From contig NZ_WHKF01000006.1 in NCBI RefSeq assembly GCF_009295825.1, positions 62,001-126,000 on the forward strand: DNA of 64,000 nucleotides, read 5' to 3'. This document shows, in pieces, positions 61,137 through 64,000 of this stretch. The notes below the pieces were generated by a model. It saw nothing but the letters and a program-made list of their open reading frames with translations. It searched no databases and had not been told where the DNA came from. Within the stretch, counting starts at the first letter, position 1; the number at the start of each line of letters is the position of its first letter. This DNA is from Marinifilum sp. N1E240 (GTDB taxonomy: Bacteria > Bacteroidota > Bacteroidia > Bacteroidales > Marinifilaceae). A program made the position numbers and the translations under genes.

Positions 61137-62399
61137 TTATCCTTCAGTCCATTTGAGGCGATCCTCAGGCGAATATTGCCATGGTGCACCGTTGTTTTCA
61201 ATATTGGTAAACATGGTATTTAGCTCTGCCGGAGCAGCAGCCTCTTCCATCACCAGATATCTGCGCATATCCATAATTAAATTTGGATGACTGATATCAA
61301 TTGGACATTCCTGAGCACAAGCATTACAAGTAGTGCAAGCCCACAATTCCTCTTCCGAGATATAATCTCTTAATAATGATTTTCCATCCTCTTTTCCCTT
61401 CACAGCCAATGGACCAATTTCATCCATTCGCTTTCGCAGATCAACAAATATTTTTCTAGGAGAAAGCAATTTTCCAGTGATATTAGCAGGACAAACATCC
61501 GTACAACGACCACATTGTGTACATGCCAGGGAATCCATGTAATTCTTCCAGGTCACATCTTCAATGTCCTTAACACCGAATCGAGAAACTTCTTCATTCT
61601 CATCATACGCTGCTTCCGGATCCAGCATCAATTTTACTTCTTTAGTAATACTCTCCAGGTTTGGATACTTGGTAAGTGGCTCAAGATTTGCCAGGAATAC
61701 ATTTGGTACAGAAAGGAAAACGTGGAAATGCTTAGAATAAGGCAAGTAGTTGGCAAATATAAATATCAGTAAGATATGCACCCACCAACCCGGTTCCTGT
61801 AACCAGCTAAAATCCCATCCAAATAAATTAACCAGTGTAGTCGAAACAGGATAAATACCTTCATAATTATTTGGATGATTACTGACATAGCCCATGTTGA
61901 AGCAAAGCAAGGAAACCATTAAAAACGCAATAAGATAAAGTGATATTTGCGCATCCCATTTAGATTTTAAGTTCATTTCGACACCAGAAAACCGTTTAAT
62001 ATTCATAAAGGTTCTACGAAGTATAAATAGCTTTATAAAAGCAATAATAAGCAAAGCAAAAATATCTCCAGAAGCTATTACAACATCATAAAACCATCCT
62101 GTAAATGCAAAAGATCGTTCAACACCAAACGCTCCATCAACAACTATTTCAATACTCCCTAATGTGATTACTAAAAATCCCCAGAAAACCAATGCGTGCA
62201 TTAATCCAATTACTGGTTTACGAAAGATTTTAGTCTGTCCAAAAGCAATATCCAGAGTATGCGATATCCGCGCTCCAATATTGCGAATTGGATAGGAAGG
62301 CTTTGTCAATTTAAAGAAAGCCCACAATCGCTTAACGGAATAGGCAAAAACGCCTAAGGTTATTGCCAATGAAATGATAAAGAGGATTTGTTTGGTCAT
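61137..62399 (-). CDS. Membrane 4Fe-4S protein, ETF:menaquinone oxidoreductase-like
   Basis: 420 residues. Five or six helices in the first 240 residues (nitrate-reductase-gamma/HdrE-like cytochrome b part, with histidines in ISHTLDIAFG, LMHALVFWG and WWVHILLIF), then two ferredoxin motifs: CTQCGRCTDVCPANITG and CTTCNACAQECPIDISHP. Fused forms of this protein with the CCG domain are the EMO-type oxidoreductases next to etfAB in syntrophs and mycobacteria. Here the CCG part is the separate next gene. It should oxidise reduced ETF and reduce menaquinone at the inner membrane. Confidence 0.87.
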   Translation of the reverse strand: MTKQILFIISLAITLGVFAYSVKRLWAFFKLTKPSYPIRNIGARISHTLDIAFGQTKIFRKPVIGLMHALVFWGFLVITLGSIEIVVDGAFGVERSFAFTGWFYDVVIASGDIFALLIIAFIKLFILRRTFMNIKRFSGVEMNLKSKWDAQISLYLIAFLMVSLLCFNMGYVSNHPNNYEGIYPVSTTLVNLFGWDFSWLQEPGWWVHILLIFIFANYLPYSKHFHVFLSVPNVFLANLEPLTKYPNLESITKEVKLMLDPEAAYDENEEVSRFGVKDIEDVTWKNYMDSLACTQCGRCTDVCPANITGKLLSPRKIFVDLRKRMDEIGPLAVKGKEDGKSLLRDYISEEELWACTTCNACAQECPIDISHPNLIMDMRRYLVMEEAAAPAELNTMFTNIENNGAPWQYSPEDRLKWTEG

Positions 62400-62473
62400 T
62401 GTTTCTGATTTTAGGTGTACAAATTCAAGTTATTATGCCATCTATTTTTGATTCCTCTACAATTTTAGAAGAT

Positions 62474-62532
62474 TCAAGCTCCAAGCCTCAAGCCACAAGT
62501 TTTCTTGGTACTTGAAACTTGCCACTCGAAAC
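62474..62532. repeat. 7-nt repeat array in opposing orientations
   Basis: Four units TCAAGCT, CCAAGCC, TCAAGCC, ACAAGTT (62474-62501), then after eight bases ACTTGAA, ACTTGCC, ACTCGAA (62510-62530). The second set is roughly the complement of the first, so the block can fold back. It lies between etfA and the Fe-S membrane protein gene. Confidence 0.65.
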
Positions 62533-62537
62533 TATTA

Positions 62538-63506
62538 TCATGATTTTGAGTTTCGAATTGCTTCTGTTATTTTAGGTAATACTTCCATCACATCTCCCAC
62601 AATACCGTAATCAGCAACACTAAAAATTGGTGCTTCAGGATCGGTGTTAATAGCTACAATACACTTGCTTCGACTAATTCCTGCAACATGCTGAATCGCT
62701 CCGGAAATACCAGCTGCGATATATAAGTTTGGAGCAATTACCTTTCCGGTTTGTCCAACATGCTCTTCATGTCCACGCCATCCTTCATCCGAAACCGGAC
62801 GAGAACAAGCCGTAGCGGCACCTAAAACCTCTGCTAAATCTTCTACTGGTCCCCAATTCTCAGAACTTCTCATTCCTCTACCTGCAGAAACAACTATGTC
62901 AGCATCGGAAAGGATTACTTTATTCTTCTGCTCTTCTTCTTCAATCACCTGAACTTTAAATAGATTAGCATCTACTTCAGGAGTGAATTCCTCAATTACA
63001 ACATCAAGTTTATTTTCAATTAAACCAAAACAGTTCTTAGCAATGGTTAAAACCTTCTTTTCAGAATCGATTTGAACATGACCAAAGGCTTTTCCTGAGA
63101 ATACTCTTTTCTTTACAATGAAAGGATCAAAAGAAACAGGCATTTCCTGAACTGCCGCTACCATACCAGCTTTCATTTGAACAGATACACGTGGTGCAAT
63201 CGCTTTTCCACTGTTATTATCACTTAAAACCACAATTGTCGCACCTTCTTTATCAGCAACCTGAGAGATTACCTTAGCATAAACACGACTCGTTAGGGTA
63301 TTCAATTGAGGATCGTTAACAGCAATTATTTTATCTGCTCCGTAATTCCCTAATGTATTTAATTCATCAGTAGATACTTCCCCAATAGAAAGTACAACCA
63401 GATTTGTATTTAATTTATTGGCTAATTCTTTAGTATATGATACCAACTCGTAACTGGAATTCTTAAATTTCCCATTCCAATTTTTGGCAAATGCAATTAC
63501 AGACAT
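62538..63506 (-). CDS. etfA: Electron transfer flavoprotein alpha subunit
   Basis: 322 residues. N-terminal domain I (about 1-190), then the FAD-binding domain II with DADIVVSAGRGMRSSENW near 205 and the diagnostic stretch from VGQTGKVIAPNLYIAAGISG to SIADYGIVGD-like ADYGIVGDVMEVLP. It holds the FAD that accepts electrons from acyl-CoA dehydrogenases. The etfB gene lies upstream on the same strand, as normal, and the membrane oxidoreductase genes follow, completing the route to menaquinone. Confidence 0.93.
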   Translation of the reverse strand: MSVIAFAKNWNGKFKNSSYELVSYTKELANKLNTNLVVLSIGEVSTDELNTLGNYGADKIIAVNDPQLNTLTSRVYAKVISQVADKEGATIVVLSDNNSGKAIAPRVSVQMKAGMVAAVQEMPVSFDPFIVKKRVFSGKAFGHVQIDSEKKVLTIAKNCFGLIENKLDVVIEEFTPEVDANLFKVQVIEEEEQKNKVILSDADIVVSAGRGMRSSENWGPVEDLAEVLGAATACSRPVSDEGWRGHEEHVGQTGKVIAPNLYIAAGISGAIQHVAGISRSKCIVAINTDPEAPIFSVADYGIVGDVMEVLPKITEAIRNSKS

Positions 63507-63552
63507 AGGCTCATTTTTAATTCGTTAATAATAGGATTCATTAAGATTTCAA

Positions 63553-64000
63553 TTACAAAACCTTGGCTTCATTCTTTAGCAATTCAACCAATTGTTCGGC
63601 TGATTCTGATTCGATCATTTTACAAACACCTTTTTCTGCAGGCAATTCAAATTTTACCGATTTTGTCAGTATTTCAATATCTGCAGATGGCTTTACTTCT
63701 AAAGGTTTTTTACGTGCCATCATAATTCCTCTCATCGAAGGAATTCGAGGTTCACTAGCAATACCTTTTTGAACAACAGCAACAAAAGGAGTCTCAGTTT
63801 TTAAAACTTGCTTTCCGCCTGGAATGGCACGCGACAATTGAATATCGTCATCGTCTAAATTTACTGAAGTAACAGAAGAAATACCTGGGTAATCCATAAA
63901 CTCGGCAATCATTGCTCCTACTGAAGAACCGTTGTAATCACTCGATTCTATTCCACTGAATACAATGTCAAAAGGATTCTCTTTCAAGTATTCTGCAATT
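63553..64000 (-). CDS. etfB: Electron transfer flavoprotein beta subunit (5' end off window)
   Basis: C-terminal 149 codons only; the frame continues past the right edge (codons before the TTG at 63987 read AEY in frame), so the apparent start there is false. Recognisable are PFDIVFSGIESSDYNGSSVG, the AMP-binding region of EtfB, and EPRIPSMRGIMMARKKPLE, the C-terminal segment including the recognition-loop neighbourhood that docks on dehydrogenases. It lies 46 bp before etfA. Confidence 0.93.
   Translation of the reverse strand, partial: IAEYLKENPFDIVFSGIESSDYNGSSVGAMIAEFMDYPGISSVTSVNLDDDDIQLSRAIPGGKQVLKTETPFVAVVQKGIASEPRIPSMRGIMMARKKPLEVKPSADIEILTKSVKFELPAEKGVCKMIESESAEQLVELLKNEAKVL

Noticed and set aside
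63985-63987. TTG as start of etfB
   Set aside because: The frame continues upstream to the window edge and about 100 N-terminal residues of EtfB would be missing, so the gene is simply cut by the window.

Overview
The window reads as a chromosomal segment of a low-GC marine-type Bacteroidota, most likely of the Marinilabiliales/Marinifilaceae kind. Pointers are the AT-rich sequence, TAnnTTTG-type promoter boxes, the abundance of SPII lipoproteins, TonB-receptor and T9SS-type surface proteins, DUF6340 and DUF5777 families, and Bacteroidota-style short palindromic repeats with a RAYT transposase. No rRNA, tRNA, CRISPR array or prophage was recognised. The taxon is inferred from gene content, not from a marker gene.

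Region by region. 1-4.2 kb is the edge of a surface-polysaccharide locus: a cut hexapeptide acetyltransferase, a DegT/StrS aminotransferase, a GT14 glycosyltransferase and a beta-helix lipoprotein. 4.8-9.9 kb holds a small beta-barrel, a membrane-bound AraC regulator and a complete-looking reductive dehalogenase operon: a Tat-exported corrinoid/Fe-S enzyme, a three-helix anchor, a flavinylated NosR/RdhC-like protein and a 33-residue membrane peptide. 10-23.6 kb has a SEC-C protein, a tripartite RND efflux operon with two small companions, CinA, a Ste24-type protease, a DUF6340 lipoprotein and a VWA-like membrane protein. 24-33.6 kb is mostly housekeeping and transport: an EamA transporter behind an unusual structured leader, a DAACS symporter, DapA, YchJ, an MFS transporter, a nitroreductase and a CobW GTPase. 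33.7-42.7 kb is redox and metal biology: an FNR-like regulator divergent from a cytochrome/beta-barrel operon, a heavy-metal uptake group (Cys/His-rich protein, TonB receptor, HMA protein) and a six-heme lipoprotein with a collagen-like stalk. 42.9-47 kb is one giant secreted LamG-like protein that seems to lack its T9SS sorting domain.

47.2-64 kb is one long minus-strand catabolic cluster: etfBA, a two-gene ETF:menaquinone oxidoreductase-like membrane module, icmF, methylcrotonyl-CoA carboxylase beta, methylglutaconyl-CoA hydratase, carboxylase alpha, AtuA-like protein, acyl-CoA dehydrogenase and a butyrate kinase with a rewritten phosphate loop. Together these fit breakdown of leucine and other branched acyl-CoAs, with electrons passed via ETF to menaquinone. 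The cluster is peppered with repeats: a RAYT element with flanking palindromes, three members of a 28-bp palindrome family, a 7-nt repeat array and four 42-nt hairpin-bearing tandem units that also leave a Cys-containing 55-codon frame open.

Best candidates for something undescribed are the dehalogenase operon with its micro-ORF, the cytochrome/barrel conduit with the collagen-stalk cytochrome nearby, the 42-nt repeat array and the structured EamA leader.
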